In this document: piece by piece, positions 1-7,288 of the stretch | Layout of the letters: each line of letters begins with the position of its first letter | Numbering within the stretch: the stretch's first letter is position 1 | From: an uncultured Spirochaetaceae bacterium | Lineage (GTDB): Bacteria > Spirochaetota > Spirochaetia > Treponematales > Treponemataceae | NCBI GenBank assembly: GCA_902802305.1 | Contig: CADCLG010000027.1 | Location: 1-36,396 of the forward strand | DNA: 36,396 nucleotides | Reading direction: 5' to 3' | Notes under the pieces: generated by a model | What the model was told of the DNA's origin: nothing | The model's database searches: none | The model's input: the letters and a program-made list of their open reading frames with translations, nothing else | Position numbers and translations under genes: made by a program

Positions 1-59
1 GAGTTTTCAAAAAAAGCCTTAACAATATCTGGAAATAAGGTCAGCACAGTAAATTTCAT
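1..59 (-). CDS. trmD: tRNA (guanine-N1)-methyltransferase TrmD, N-terminal fragment
   Basis: Only the first 19 codons lie in the window; the gene runs off the left edge. The visible N-terminus reads MKFTVLTLFPDIVKAFFEN, the typical TrmD opening with the LFP motif. The ATG is at 59..57, four bases past the rimM stop, with GGAG about seven bases upstream inside the end of rimM. TrmD methylates G37 of tRNAs with G36 to prevent +1 frameshifting. The order rpsP-khpA-rimM-trmD is the classic bacterial arrangement, which supports the call despite the short fragment. Confidence 0.85.
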   Translation of the reverse strand, partial: MKFTVLTLFPDIVKAFFEN

Positions 60-63
60 GGAA

Positions 64-606
64 TTACTCCAGAATCCAGAGGTGCATCAATTGCACCGTA
101 CCATTCTTTACATCTACCTTTCCAATAAACTCGTTATTAAAAGGTACAAGAACTTTTCGGTCACAACTTTCGGAGAGAGAAACTTCAAGCAAGTAACCTG
201 CTCCGCCTTCCAATACGTCTGTGATTTTACCTACTTCTTTAGGCGCATCCAACGTTGCCGGATCGTCTTTTCCCTCATAAATAAGGGAACAATCACGTAA
301 ATCTTCAATGTACCACTCATCTTTTTTCAAAGACTTGCAATACTTTCTTGGAACCAGAATCTCCCATCGGTTATACTTTTGTATTTCCGAATCAGAATTG
401 ATTCCTTCAAATTTAACATAGGCAATTGCATGACCAAGAGAAACCGATTCAACCTTTATTTCTCTCTGCTCATCACCATGTCGTAAAGTAACTTCTTTGA
501 GCTTTAGAAAATGTTCATATTCTCCAGAAGTACTCTCTACCTTACATTCACCCGAATACCCGTGAGAGCCTCGAATGAAGCCAATTACCAATCGTGCTTT
601 TTCCAT
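64..606 (-). CDS. rimM: 16S rRNA processing/ribosome maturation factor RimM
   Basis: RimM binds S19 and assists maturation of the 30S head. The protein (about 180 residues) has the family N-terminus (KARLVIGFIRGSHGYSGECKVES), a RimM N-terminal beta-barrel, then a C-terminal PRC-barrel (EVGKITDVLEGGAGYLLEVS and VPFNNEFIGKVDVKNGTVQL). I chose ATG 606, with AGGA about nine bases upstream. An in-frame TTG at 612 would add two residues but sits too close to that Shine-Dalgarno. It lies between khpA and trmD, fifteen bases after khpA, and is probably transcribed from the rpsP promoter. Confidence 0.93.
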   Translation of the reverse strand: MEKARLVIGFIRGSHGYSGECKVESTSGEYEHFLKLKEVTLRHGDEQREIKVESVSLGHAIAYVKFEGINSDSEIQKYNRWEILVPRKYCKSLKKDEWYIEDLRDCSLIYEGKDDPATLDAPKEVGKITDVLEGGAGYLLEVSLSESCDRKVLVPFNNEFIGKVDVKNGTVQLMHLWILE

Positions 607-621
607 CAGCAATATTCCTAA

Positions 622-858
622 TTAGTTATCAAGAATATCAAGACTGTAATGTTTACCGTCTTTTACTGCTGAAGCACTCAGAACAGTTCTCATAGCCTTG
701 GCAATTCTACCGTATTTTCCGATAACCTTACCAATGTCGCCATCAGCAACTCTAAGCTGCAGCACCATTCCTTTTTCGCCTTCAGTTTCATTTACAGTAA
801 CAGCTGACGGATCATCGACCAATGATTTTGCGATGAATTCAATCAGGTCCTTTTCCAT
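622..858 (-). CDS. khpA: KH-domain RNA-binding protein KhpA (YlqC family)
   Basis: A 78-residue single KH domain. The GxxG loop is in VIGKYGRIAKAMR and is preceded by the family opening EKDLIEFIAKSLVDDPSAV. KhpA-type proteins bind RNA, usually paired with KhpB/EloR, and influence cell-envelope and small-RNA processes. The ATG at 858 has AGGAG six bases upstream. A longer reading from 900 overlaps rpsP and has no ribosome site, so it was rejected. The position between rpsP and rimM is the usual one. Confidence 0.92.
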   Translation of the reverse strand: MEKDLIEFIAKSLVDDPSAVTVNETEGEKGMVLQLRVADGDIGKVIGKYGRIAKAMRTVLSASAVKDGKHYSLDILDN

Positions 859-874
859 TTTTTGCTCCTGTAAA

Positions 875-1123
875 TTACTTTGCCTGTGCAGACTGAACAT
901 TGATTAATTTCTTAACAATATCAGTAGGCTGTGCACCAACACCAATCCAGTATTTAGCACGTTCTGTATCAATAGAAACCTGTTTTCCTTCAGCAGCAAT
1001 TGGCTGATAAGTTCCGATTTCTTCGATACATCTTCCGTCACGTGGCTCGCGTGCGTCTTGTACAACTACACGGTAGCAAGGACGTTTTTTTGTACCAAAT
1101 CTCTTAAGTCTGATTTTGACCAT
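875..1123 (-). CDS. rpsP: 30S ribosomal protein S16
   Basis: 82 residues starting [21 protein letters not shown] with the S16 signature [19 protein letters not shown], full length for the family. S16 binds 16S rRNA early in 30S assembly. A strong GGAGG lies six bases before the ATG. It is first in the rpsP-khpA-rimM-trmD operon. The usual upstream neighbour ffh is absent; guaB lies there instead. A candidate promoter (1201-1229) gives a leader of about 70 bases carrying a small GAAA-tetraloop hairpin. Confidence 0.97.
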   Translation of the reverse strand: MVKIRLKRFGTKKRPCYRVVVQDAREPRDGRCIEEIGTYQPIAAEGKQVSIDTERAKYWIGVGAQPTDIVKKLINVQSAQAK

Positions 1124-1138
1124 TTATTCCTCCAAAGA

Positions 1139-1150
1139 ACCGTTTCCGGT
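1139..1150 (-). promoter_or_regulatory. Small GNRA hairpin in the rpsP leader
   Basis: Read on the minus strand this is ACCG-GAAA-CGGT: a four-base-pair stem closed by a GAAA tetraloop, just upstream of the rpsP Shine-Dalgarno. The hairpin is seen directly; a role in translational control or S16 autoregulation is only a guess. Confidence 0.4.
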
Positions 1151-1200
1151 CCCAATTTTGCAATTTAAATATAATAAGACCATTGTTATATTGAACTGAT

Positions 1201-1229
1201 ATTTTATAAAAAAATATTCTTTTATTCAA
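1201..1229 (-). promoter_or_regulatory. Candidate sigma-70 promoter of the rpsP operon
   Basis: On the minus strand TTGAAT (1229..1224), a 17-base spacer and TAAAAT (1206..1201) give a near-consensus promoter with a start near 1194. It lies just downstream of guaB, so the ribosomal operon need not depend on guaB transcription. I see no convincing guaB terminator in 1150-1245. Confidence 0.6.
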
Positions 1230-1245
1230 GGTCTAAGCAATCAGT

Positions 1246-2714
1246 TTAGTTTGCCTTAATACTGTTCTTTACAATAACATCATGAGCCCCACCCTCACGG
1301 ATTGAAGCAGCACTTACAAGAGTAATTTTTGCATTTTTCTGCAGCTCTGGAATTGTAAGAACCCCGCAGTTACACATTGCATGAATTACCTTGCTTGTTG
1401 TAAGAGTAACGTTATCATGAAGGCTTCCAGCATAAGGAACATAAGAATCTACACCTTCTTCAAAAGCCATTCCTTTTTTACCGCCCAAATCATAGCGTTG
1501 CCAGTTGCGGGCACGGTTAGAACCTTCACCCCAATATTCCTTTACATAGTTACCGTTTACAATCAATTTATTTGTAGGAGATTCATCAAAGCGGGCAAAG
1601 TAGCGGCCAAGCATTACAAAATCTGCACCCATTGCAAGAGCAAGTGTTATATGGTGATCATAAACAATTCCACCATCAGAACAGATTGGAACATAAATAC
1701 CAGTTTCTGCATAATATTCATCACGGGCTTTTGAAACTTCAATTGTTGCTGTAGCCTGACCACGACCAATACCTTTCTGTTCACGTGTGATACAGATTGA
1801 ACCGCCGCCAATACCAATCTTAACAAAGTCTGCGCCAGCTTCTCGGCTCCAACTTTTGCGTTTGGCCATTTTTCATGAATATCATGAAGGGCCCTTCTCT
1901 GCCATTCTGTAAAACCTTCTGAAGAATCACGGGTCATTACATCAACACCGGCTGCAAGCAAGGCTGGAACTCTTTCCATATAATCACGGGTATTAATTCC
2001 GGCACCTACGATATAGCGTTTTTTGCTATCCAAAAGTTCAAGCGGATGTTCCTGATGATTTGTTGCATCCTTTCTGAATATCAAGCTCAAAAGCTTTCCG
2101 TTTTTATCAACAACAGGAAGCTGGTTTACTTTTTTCTGCCAGATTATATCGTTTGCTTCTTCAAGAGAAATACCTTCCTGAGCCATTACCAGACTTGAAA
2201 GCGGTGTCATATAATCTTTTACTTTTGCATCAGGGGCACAGTGTGAAAGTCTAAAATCGCGGTCAGTAATAATACCAACCAATTTTCCGTTTGCAGAACC
2301 ATCTTCGGTTACAGCTACAGTTGAATGTCCGGTTCTTTCTATTGCATTAACAAGCTCTGTAATTGTCTGATCAGGTTTGATGTTTGTATCAGAAGTTACA
2401 AAGCCGGCTTTATAAGCTTTAACACGGGCAACCATTGCAGCCTGATTTTCTATTGTCTGAGAACCGTATATAAAAGAAATGCCGCCTTCTTTTGCAAGTG
2501 CGACGGCAAGTTTATCATCAGAAACAGCCTGCATAACAGCAGATGTCATAGGAATATTCATCATAAGTGGACACTGTTCGCCAGCTTTTTTATTGTAGCG
2601 AACAACAGGAGTTTGCAAAGAAACATTAGCTGGTATACAATCAGGGCCGGTATATCCCGGGATTAACAAATACTCATCAAATGTGTGAGACGGCTGGTCA
2701 AAAATAATTGCCAT
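1246..2714 (-). pseudogene. guaB: Inosine-5'-monophosphate dehydrogenase, broken by a ~37-base deletion and frameshift
   Basis: IMP dehydrogenase oxidises IMP to XMP, the committed step of GMP synthesis. The first frame (from ATG 2714, AAGGAG before it) carries the N-terminal barrel, two CBS domains (about residues 95-215) and DSSEGFTEWQRR, ending correctly at KVGA near 1851. The rest lies in another frame: [26 protein letters not shown] with the catalytic cysteine, then flap and C-terminus to 1246. Between KVGA and EAGADFVK the family has about thirteen more residues, starting GN, of the strand and helix before the catalytic loop. Here only two bases separate the halves, so about 37 bases are missing and the frame shifts. 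Both halves are otherwise well conserved, so this is either a very recent mutation or a sequence/assembly error. Confidence 0.85.
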
Positions 2715-2758
2715 AAAAAACTCCTTAAATAAAAAAATGATTAAAATATTAAGCAAGT

Positions 2759-2787
2759 ATTATAATTATTTACAGAAATTTAATCAA
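2759..2787 (-). promoter_or_regulatory. guaB promoter
   Basis: TTGATT (2787..2782), 17 bases, TATAAT (2764..2759) on the minus strand: a near-consensus sigma-70 promoter. The expected start is near 2752, giving a leader of about 38 bases with AAGGAG before the guaB ATG. Confidence 0.75.
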
Positions 2788-2796
2788 TTCACATTT

Positions 2797-2823
2797 GATA
2801 GATTCGATAGATTAGATAGATTT
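2797..2823. repeat. Three tandem 9-base repeats GATAGATTN
   Basis: GATAGATTC, GATAGATTA and GATAGATTT follow each other without gaps. They are flanked directly by CACATTT on both sides (2790-2796 and 2824-2830). The block lies between the end of the exonuclease gene and the guaB -35 element, so it could be an operator or a slippage-prone minisatellite. Confidence 0.7.
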
Positions 2824-2843
2824 CACATTTAAGCGATTTGAGT

Positions 2844-3767
2844 CTACTTTAGTACTTCCAAAAGACTTTCAAATGTCACAGCAGTCTGATTTTGTTGCTT
2901 TAGTTTTGCTTCCTTATCAGCAGCAGTTTTTTCATCAGCAAAAACAAGACTTCCCTTGCCTTTTAAGAATTCATAAAGCACACCGCCGTTATCGTAGATT
3001 TTTTTGGCCAGTTCAAAAGCAGTATCTACATCATTTTTTACAAATTTAGGATCAAAAGCAAAAGATTGATTTAATACAGTTTTATATCGTGGTTTTGGTG
3101 ATTTCTTTCCATATAGTCTGCTGATTTTTTCAAGGATTTCCTTGCGATAGGCTCTTTCCTGCTGCTGAATAAAAATCTGCTCAGAAGAAACAAACAAATC
3201 TTTATGCTCCATTAAAAGCTGTTCTACAGACTTATTCTGCTGCTCACAAAGCTTTTTAAGGCAGAGCATAGTCATCATTGCATCATCAACAGATTTATGA
3301 CTCATAAATTTTGCAACATTTACACCAAAAAACTCCGCCCACTGACTGAGTTTTTTATGTTCACCGTACAACTGCGTCAATAAGGGCTCAATATCAAAGG
3401 CACGGATATTAAAATAATTTTCCTGATAGCGTTCACAGGCTGAATTCACAAATCCAACATCATTAGAAACAGCAAAGCCCAGAATGTAGCGGTTTCCTGT
3501 AGTAAAAAGTTTTTTTATATCCTTATAATAGGCTGCAAAATTTGGCTTAATTCTGAAATAATCCTTGGAATATGCCAGTTTGCACTCTCCTTTTCCCTTC
3601 AATAAATACCAGTCAAATTCACATTCAGGATTAATGACAATATCTTCACTTTCAATCACATTCAATTCATCATCAGCAATAACATAACCCAGGGAGCAGA
3701 TTTTTCCAACGCCATCAAAAGTATTTGCACATTCACAGTCGAAAAAGACAAAAGATTTATGATTCAT
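2844..3767 (-). CDS. DEDDh-family 3'-5' exonuclease (RNase T/DnaQ-like)
   Basis: 307 residues. The N-terminal half is an exonuclease fold with all DEDDh residues visible: D10 and E12 in FFDCECAN, an Asp near 104 in VSNDVGF, and HKSVDD near 156-161 supplying the histidine and last aspartate. Two metal ions would be held to remove nucleotides from 3' ends of DNA or RNA. The C-terminal part (about 190-307) is lysine-rich and helical, with no domain I recognise. The ATG has no Shine-Dalgarno; TATAAT ends six bases before it, so the transcript is probably leaderless. Divergent from suf. The biological substrate is unknown. Confidence 0.8.
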   Translation of the reverse strand: MNHKSFVFFDCECANTFDGVGKICSLGYVIADDELNVIESEDIVINPECEFDWYLLKGKGECKLAYSKDYFRIKPNFAAYYKDIKKLFTTGNRYILGFAVSNDVGFVNSACERYQENYFNIRAFDIEPLLTQLYGEHKKLSQWAEFFGVNVAKFMSHKSVDDAMMTMLCLKKLCEQQNKSVEQLLMEHKDLFVSSEQIFIQQQERAYRKEILEKISRLYGKKSPKPRYKTVLNQSFAFDPKFVKNDVDTAFELAKKIYDNGGVLYEFLKGKGSLVFADEKTAADKEAKLKQQNQTAVTFESLLEVLK

Positions 3768-3773
3768 AATTTA

Positions 3774-3802
3774 ATTATACATTTTTGCAAAAGAACTTGC
3801 AA
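3774..3802 (-). promoter_or_regulatory. Promoter of the exonuclease gene (leaderless type)
   Basis: TTGCAA (3802..3797), a 17-base spacer and TATAAT (3779..3774) on the minus strand. Six bases (TAAATT) separate the -10 from ATG 3767, so transcription should begin at or next to the start codon. Confidence 0.7.
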
Positions 3803-3822
3803 ATTAACTAAAAAACTGATAT

Positions 3823-3898
3823 ACCTAGTATATCTATAGGTTTACCGTATTTTTATAAAATTCAGTTATTTTTATAAAAATACATTATAAAAATACAT
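3823..3898. repeat. AT-rich dyad and tandem repeats between the exonuclease and suf genes
   Basis: Within the 255-base divergent gap: an inverted repeat ACCTA (3823-3827)/TAGGT (3837-3841) with nine bases between; TATTTTTATAAAA at 3848 repeated at 3867; a perfect 16-base palindrome TATTTTTATAAAAATA (3867-3882); and two tandem copies of the 13-mer TATAAAAATACAT (3873-3898). These could be operator or bent DNA for suf control. No coding potential is seen here. Confidence 0.5.
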
Positions 3899-3967
3899 TT
3901 GAACGATTATTCAATTGTATATAAAGCATTTTTTTATTATATTATAAGATAGATTATTTTGATTAAA

Positions 3968-4005
3968 CTGCGGTTGATATGCATATTCTGACATTTTCTG
4001 CGGTT
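3968..4005 (+). promoter_or_regulatory. Direct repeat CTGCGGTT x2 before sufC
   Basis: CTGCGGTT occurs at 3968-3975 and again at 3998-4005, exactly 30 bases apart (about three helical turns). A perfect palindrome ATATGCATAT (3977-3986) lies between them. The block sits within 55 bases of the sufC start, where an Fe-S-sensing repressor would be expected to bind, but it does not match an IscR or SufR site that I know. No clear suf -35/-10 pair could be assigned. Confidence 0.4.
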
Positions 4006-4022
4006 TTTTAAGGAGTTATAAG

Positions 4023-4766
4023 TTGTTACTTGATATACAAAATTTAAGTGCAGGATTGGAAGATGGAAAACAAATTCTTAATTCTCTGAACCTGCAAATC
4101 AATGAAGGAGAAACTCATGTTTTGATGGGTCCTAACGGTGCAGGAAAATCTTCACTGGGAAACACAATCATGGGAAATCCTGTTTACAAAATAACTGGTG
4201 GTAAAATTATCTTCAAGAATCAGGATATTACCGAAGAATCACCAGACAAACGTGCTAAACTGGGAATCTTTATGTCATTCCAGAATCCTGTTGAAGTTCC
4301 CGGCATCCCACTCGAAGGTTTTATCCGTTCTGCAATTCAGGAGCTTACAGGCGAAAGAGTAAAGTTATTCCAATTTCAGAAGGAATTGCAGGCAGCAATG
4401 GATATTCTTGGAATGGATTATTCTTATGCTAAACGTGATTTGAATGTAGGTTTTTCTGGCGGTGAACGTAAAAAGGCAGAAATCTTACAGCTTTTAATGC
4501 TTAAACCAAGCTTTGCAATTCTTGATGAAACAGACTCAGGTCTTGATGTGGATGCAACCAGAATCGTTAGTACAGGAATTGAAGAATACAAAAAACGCAC
4601 AAATGGTTCACTTTTAATCATTACCCACTCAACAAGAATTATAGAAAATCTTAATGTTGATTATGCACATGTACTTGTAAAAGGAAAAATTGCAAAAACA
4701 GGTGATCAATCTTTGATAAAAGCAATCAACGAAGGCGGATTTGAACAGTTTGAATCATTAAATTAG
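4023..4766 (+). CDS. sufC: Fe-S cluster assembly ATPase SufC
   Basis: ABC-type ATPase (247 residues) that energises the cytosolic SufBCD scaffold. Walker A GPNGAGKSS (about 36-44), Q-loop in MSFQNPVEVPG, signature FSGGERKKAE (about 143) and Walker B AILDETDSGLD (about 166) are all present; the last is the SufC-typical form. The start is TTG, supported by AAGGAG seven bases upstream; no in-frame ATG fits. First gene of sufC-sufB-sufD-sufS on the plus strand, twelve bases before sufB. The upstream gap has repeats that may bind a regulator. Confidence 0.95.
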   Translation: MLLDIQNLSAGLEDGKQILNSLNLQINEGETHVLMGPNGAGKSSLGNTIMGNPVYKITGGKIIFKNQDITEESPDKRAKLGIFMSFQNPVEVPGIPLEGFIRSAIQELTGERVKLFQFQKELQAAMDILGMDYSYAKRDLNVGFSGGERKKAEILQLLMLKPSFAILDETDSGLDVDATRIVSTGIEEYKKRTNGSLLIITHSTRIIENLNVDYAHVLVKGKIAKTGDQSLIKAINEGGFEQFESLN

Positions 4767-4778
4767 AAGGAATTATAT

Positions 4779-6191
4779 ATGGCAGGAAAAGATACAATTG
4801 CAGATATTGACCGTTCCATATACGATTTCCGATACGAAGAAACTGACAAAGAATTTTACCGTATAGAAGATGGTCTTACCAAAGAAATTATCGAAAAAAT
4901 TTCGGATGAAAAAGGTGATCCGCAATGGATGCGCGACTTCCGATTAAAGTGTCTTGATTTATATCATCAGATTCCAAAACCAAAATGGGGTCCTTCCATT
5001 GACGGCCTTGATATGGATCATATTTCAACCTATGTTCGTCCTAAAACAGGTATGAGCGGAAAATGGGAAGATGTTCCTCAGGAAATTAAAGATACTTTTG
5101 AAAAACTCGGCATTCCTCAGGCAGAACGCAAATCTCTGGCTGGAGTTGGCGCCCAGTACGACAGTGAACTTGTATATCACAATGTTCAGACATCAGTTGC
5201 AAAAGAAGGCGTAGTTTACCTGGGTTTTGAAGAAGCCCTCAAAAGCGAAGAATGGGGCCCGATGGTACAAGAATATTTTATGACCCTTATAAAACCACAG
5301 GATCATAAGTTTGCAGCTTTACATGGTGCAGTCTGGTCAGGCGGCTCCTTCGTTTATGTTCCAAAGGGTGTAAAACTTTCATTTCCACTTCAGTCCTATT
5401 TCCGCCTGAATGCAAAAGGTGCAGGACAGTTTGAGCATACATTAATTATTGTTGATGAAGGTGCAGATCTTCACTTTATTGAAGGTTGTTCTGCTCCTAA
5501 ATACAACGAAGCAAATCTCCATGCAGGTGCAGTTGAAATCTTTATTAAAAAGAATGCCCACTGCCGCTACTCTACTATCGAAAACTGGTCTAAAAACATG
5601 TACAATCTGAACACAAAACGTGCCAAGGTTGAAGAAAATGCCAGCATAGAATGGGTTTCGGGCTCATTTGGTTCACATGTATCTTATCTTTACCCGGAAA
5701 GTGATTTAGTTGGACGCAATGCAAAGGCCGATTTTACAGGAATTACTTTTGCAGGAAGTGACCAGCAGCTTGATACTGGTGCAAAAATGGTTCATCTTGC
5801 TCCAAATACTTCAAGCCTTATTTCTACAAAATCTATTTCAAAATCTGGTGGACTTAGTATTTATCGTTCGGCAGTTTATATAGCTCCAGAAGCAAGAGGA
5901 AGTAAAAGTTCTATCTCCTGCGAAAGCTTAATGCTCGATTCAGAATCAAGAAGTGATACAGTTCCAGCAATGGAAATATTAACTGATGATTGTGATATCG
6001 GACACGAAGCTAAAATCGGAAAAATAAGTGGTGATACAATTTTTTATTTAATGTCACGCGGTTTAAGCGAGGAAAATGCAAGAAGCATGGTTGTAAGTGG
6101 ATTCGCCTCCCCTGTCAGCAAGCAGCTTCCTCTCGAATACGCCGTTGAGATGAATAATTTAATAAAACTTGAAATGCGTGGGAATATGTAG
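4779..6191 (+). CDS. sufB: Fe-S cluster assembly scaffold SufB
   Basis: 470 residues, normal length for SufB. It forms the SufBC2D complex on which [4Fe-4S] clusters are built. Family hallmarks include the N-terminal KWGPSIDGLDMDHISTYVRP, the central beta-helix core (GGSFVYVPKGVKLSFPLQSYF, FEHTLIIVDEGADLHFIEGCSAP) and the C-terminal DCDIGHEAKIGKISGDTIFYLMSRGLSEENAR shared with SufD. ATG 4779 has AGAAGGA before it. It is followed two bases later by sufD, so translation is probably coupled. Confidence 0.96.
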   Translation: MAGKDTIADIDRSIYDFRYEETDKEFYRIEDGLTKEIIEKISDEKGDPQWMRDFRLKCLDLYHQIPKPKWGPSIDGLDMDHISTYVRPKTGMSGKWEDVPQEIKDTFEKLGIPQAERKSLAGVGAQYDSELVYHNVQTSVAKEGVVYLGFEEALKSEEWGPMVQEYFMTLIKPQDHKFAALHGAVWSGGSFVYVPKGVKLSFPLQSYFRLNAKGAGQFEHTLIIVDEGADLHFIEGCSAPKYNEANLHAGAVEIFIKKNAHCRYSTIENWSKNMYNLNTKRAKVEENASIEWVSGSFGSHVSYLYPESDLVGRNAKADFTGITFAGSDQQLDTGAKMVHLAPNTSSLISTKSISKSGGLSIYRSAVYIAPEARGSKSSISCESLMLDSESRSDTVPAMEILTDDCDIGHEAKIGKISGDTIFYLMSRGLSEENARSMVVSGFASPVSKQLPLEYAVEMNNLIKLEMRGNM

Positions 6192-6193
6192 TT

Positions 6194-7288
6194 ATGGAAG
6201 CAAAGACATATATAGTAAATCCAATTCCACCCAAGGCTTACACCTGGAGTTGGCTTAAAATAAACAACGACTCAGTTACAATTGATTTTGATATTGATAA
6301 AACATATCTTACAGCAAAAGATTTGCCAAAAGGTGTTACAATCAAAAATCAAAAGGAGATTGAAACAAAACTTGAAAAACCTAATACAGGAAGCGGAAAA
6401 ATCTGGGATGAATTATTTTCTGAAAACGACCAGATTATTACAATCGATGGTGAAATAAAAAGTCCTGTAATGTTCTCTCTGAATGTCAAAGACGGCACAA
6501 ATACTTCAAATGTTCATGTAATTCATGCAATGCCTGGTTCTAAAGCAACTGTTATTCTTTATTCCACAAGCGATTCAACTTGCAGCAATGAAGAAACTGG
6601 TGGTTTTAATGCAACTCAGACAAAGATTTATGCCGAAAAAGATTCAGAAATCAAACTTATAAAAATCCAGATGATTGGCAAAAACTTCAATCTGATTGAC
6701 GAAACTTCATCTGTTACCGGCGAAAATGCAAAAATAATTGCAAAAGTCGTAAATCTCGGTGGTTCTCATATTGATTCAGGAATCCATACAGATTTGCGCG
6801 GAAATAATTCTGAATACACACTTGATTTTGCATATCTTTGCCAAGACACACAGTATCTTGATATGAATCATGAAGTAGATCATATTGGAACAAAAACTAT
6901 CTGCAGAATGAATGTCGATGGAACTCTTATGCATGAAGCAACAAAAATCTACAGAGGAACCATTGACCTACAAAATGGAAGTTCCGGTTCTGATGGAAAT
7001 GAAGTTGAAAATTGTCTGGTTCTTTCACCAAAAACTGTAAATAAATCCATGCCAATTATTATCTGCAGCCACGATGACGTTCATGGTGAACACGGTTCAA
7101 CGATTGGAAGAATTGCGCCAGATATCATGTTCTACATGCAGTCTCGCGGAATAAGTAAAAAACGTGCAAAAATGCTTATTGCAAAAGCAAAACTTCAGGC
7201 AATAATTTCTGAAATTGAAAACGAAGAATTAAATGAAAAAGTTTCAGATTATGTTGAAAACGCTTTTGCAGGGGAAAACAATGAATAG
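6194..7288 (+). CDS. sufD: Fe-S cluster assembly protein SufD
   Basis: 364 residues; partner of SufB in the SufBCD scaffold, with a role in iron entry. It is much more diverged than SufB at its N-terminus. It keeps the SufB/D beta-helix (NEETGGFNATQTKIYAEKDS, DTQYLDMNHEVDHIGTKTICRMNVDG) and the C-terminal HDDVHGEHGSTIGRIAPDIMFYMQSRGISKKRAK signature with the conserved histidine. It starts two bases after the sufB stop, with only a weak ribosome site, and overlaps sufS by eight bases. Confidence 0.92.
   Translation: MEAKTYIVNPIPPKAYTWSWLKINNDSVTIDFDIDKTYLTAKDLPKGVTIKNQKEIETKLEKPNTGSGKIWDELFSENDQIITIDGEIKSPVMFSLNVKDGTNTSNVHVIHAMPGSKATVILYSTSDSTCSNEETGGFNATQTKIYAEKDSEIKLIKIQMIGKNFNLIDETSSVTGENAKIIAKVVNLGGSHIDSGIHTDLRGNNSEYTLDFAYLCQDTQYLDMNHEVDHIGTKTICRMNVDGTLMHEATKIYRGTIDLQNGSSGSDGNEVENCLVLSPKTVNKSMPIIICSHDDVHGEHGSTIGRIAPDIMFYMQSRGISKKRAKMLIAKAKLQAIISEIENEELNEKVSDYVENAFAGENNE

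Noticed and set aside
58..300. Plus-strand open frame opposite rimM
   Set aside because: It has no family resemblance or ribosome site and lies entirely antisense to a well-supported rimM.
1150..1245. Inverted AACTGAT/ATCAGTT as a guaB terminator
   Set aside because: The loop is about 40 bases and contains the rpsP promoter, and no T-tract follows.
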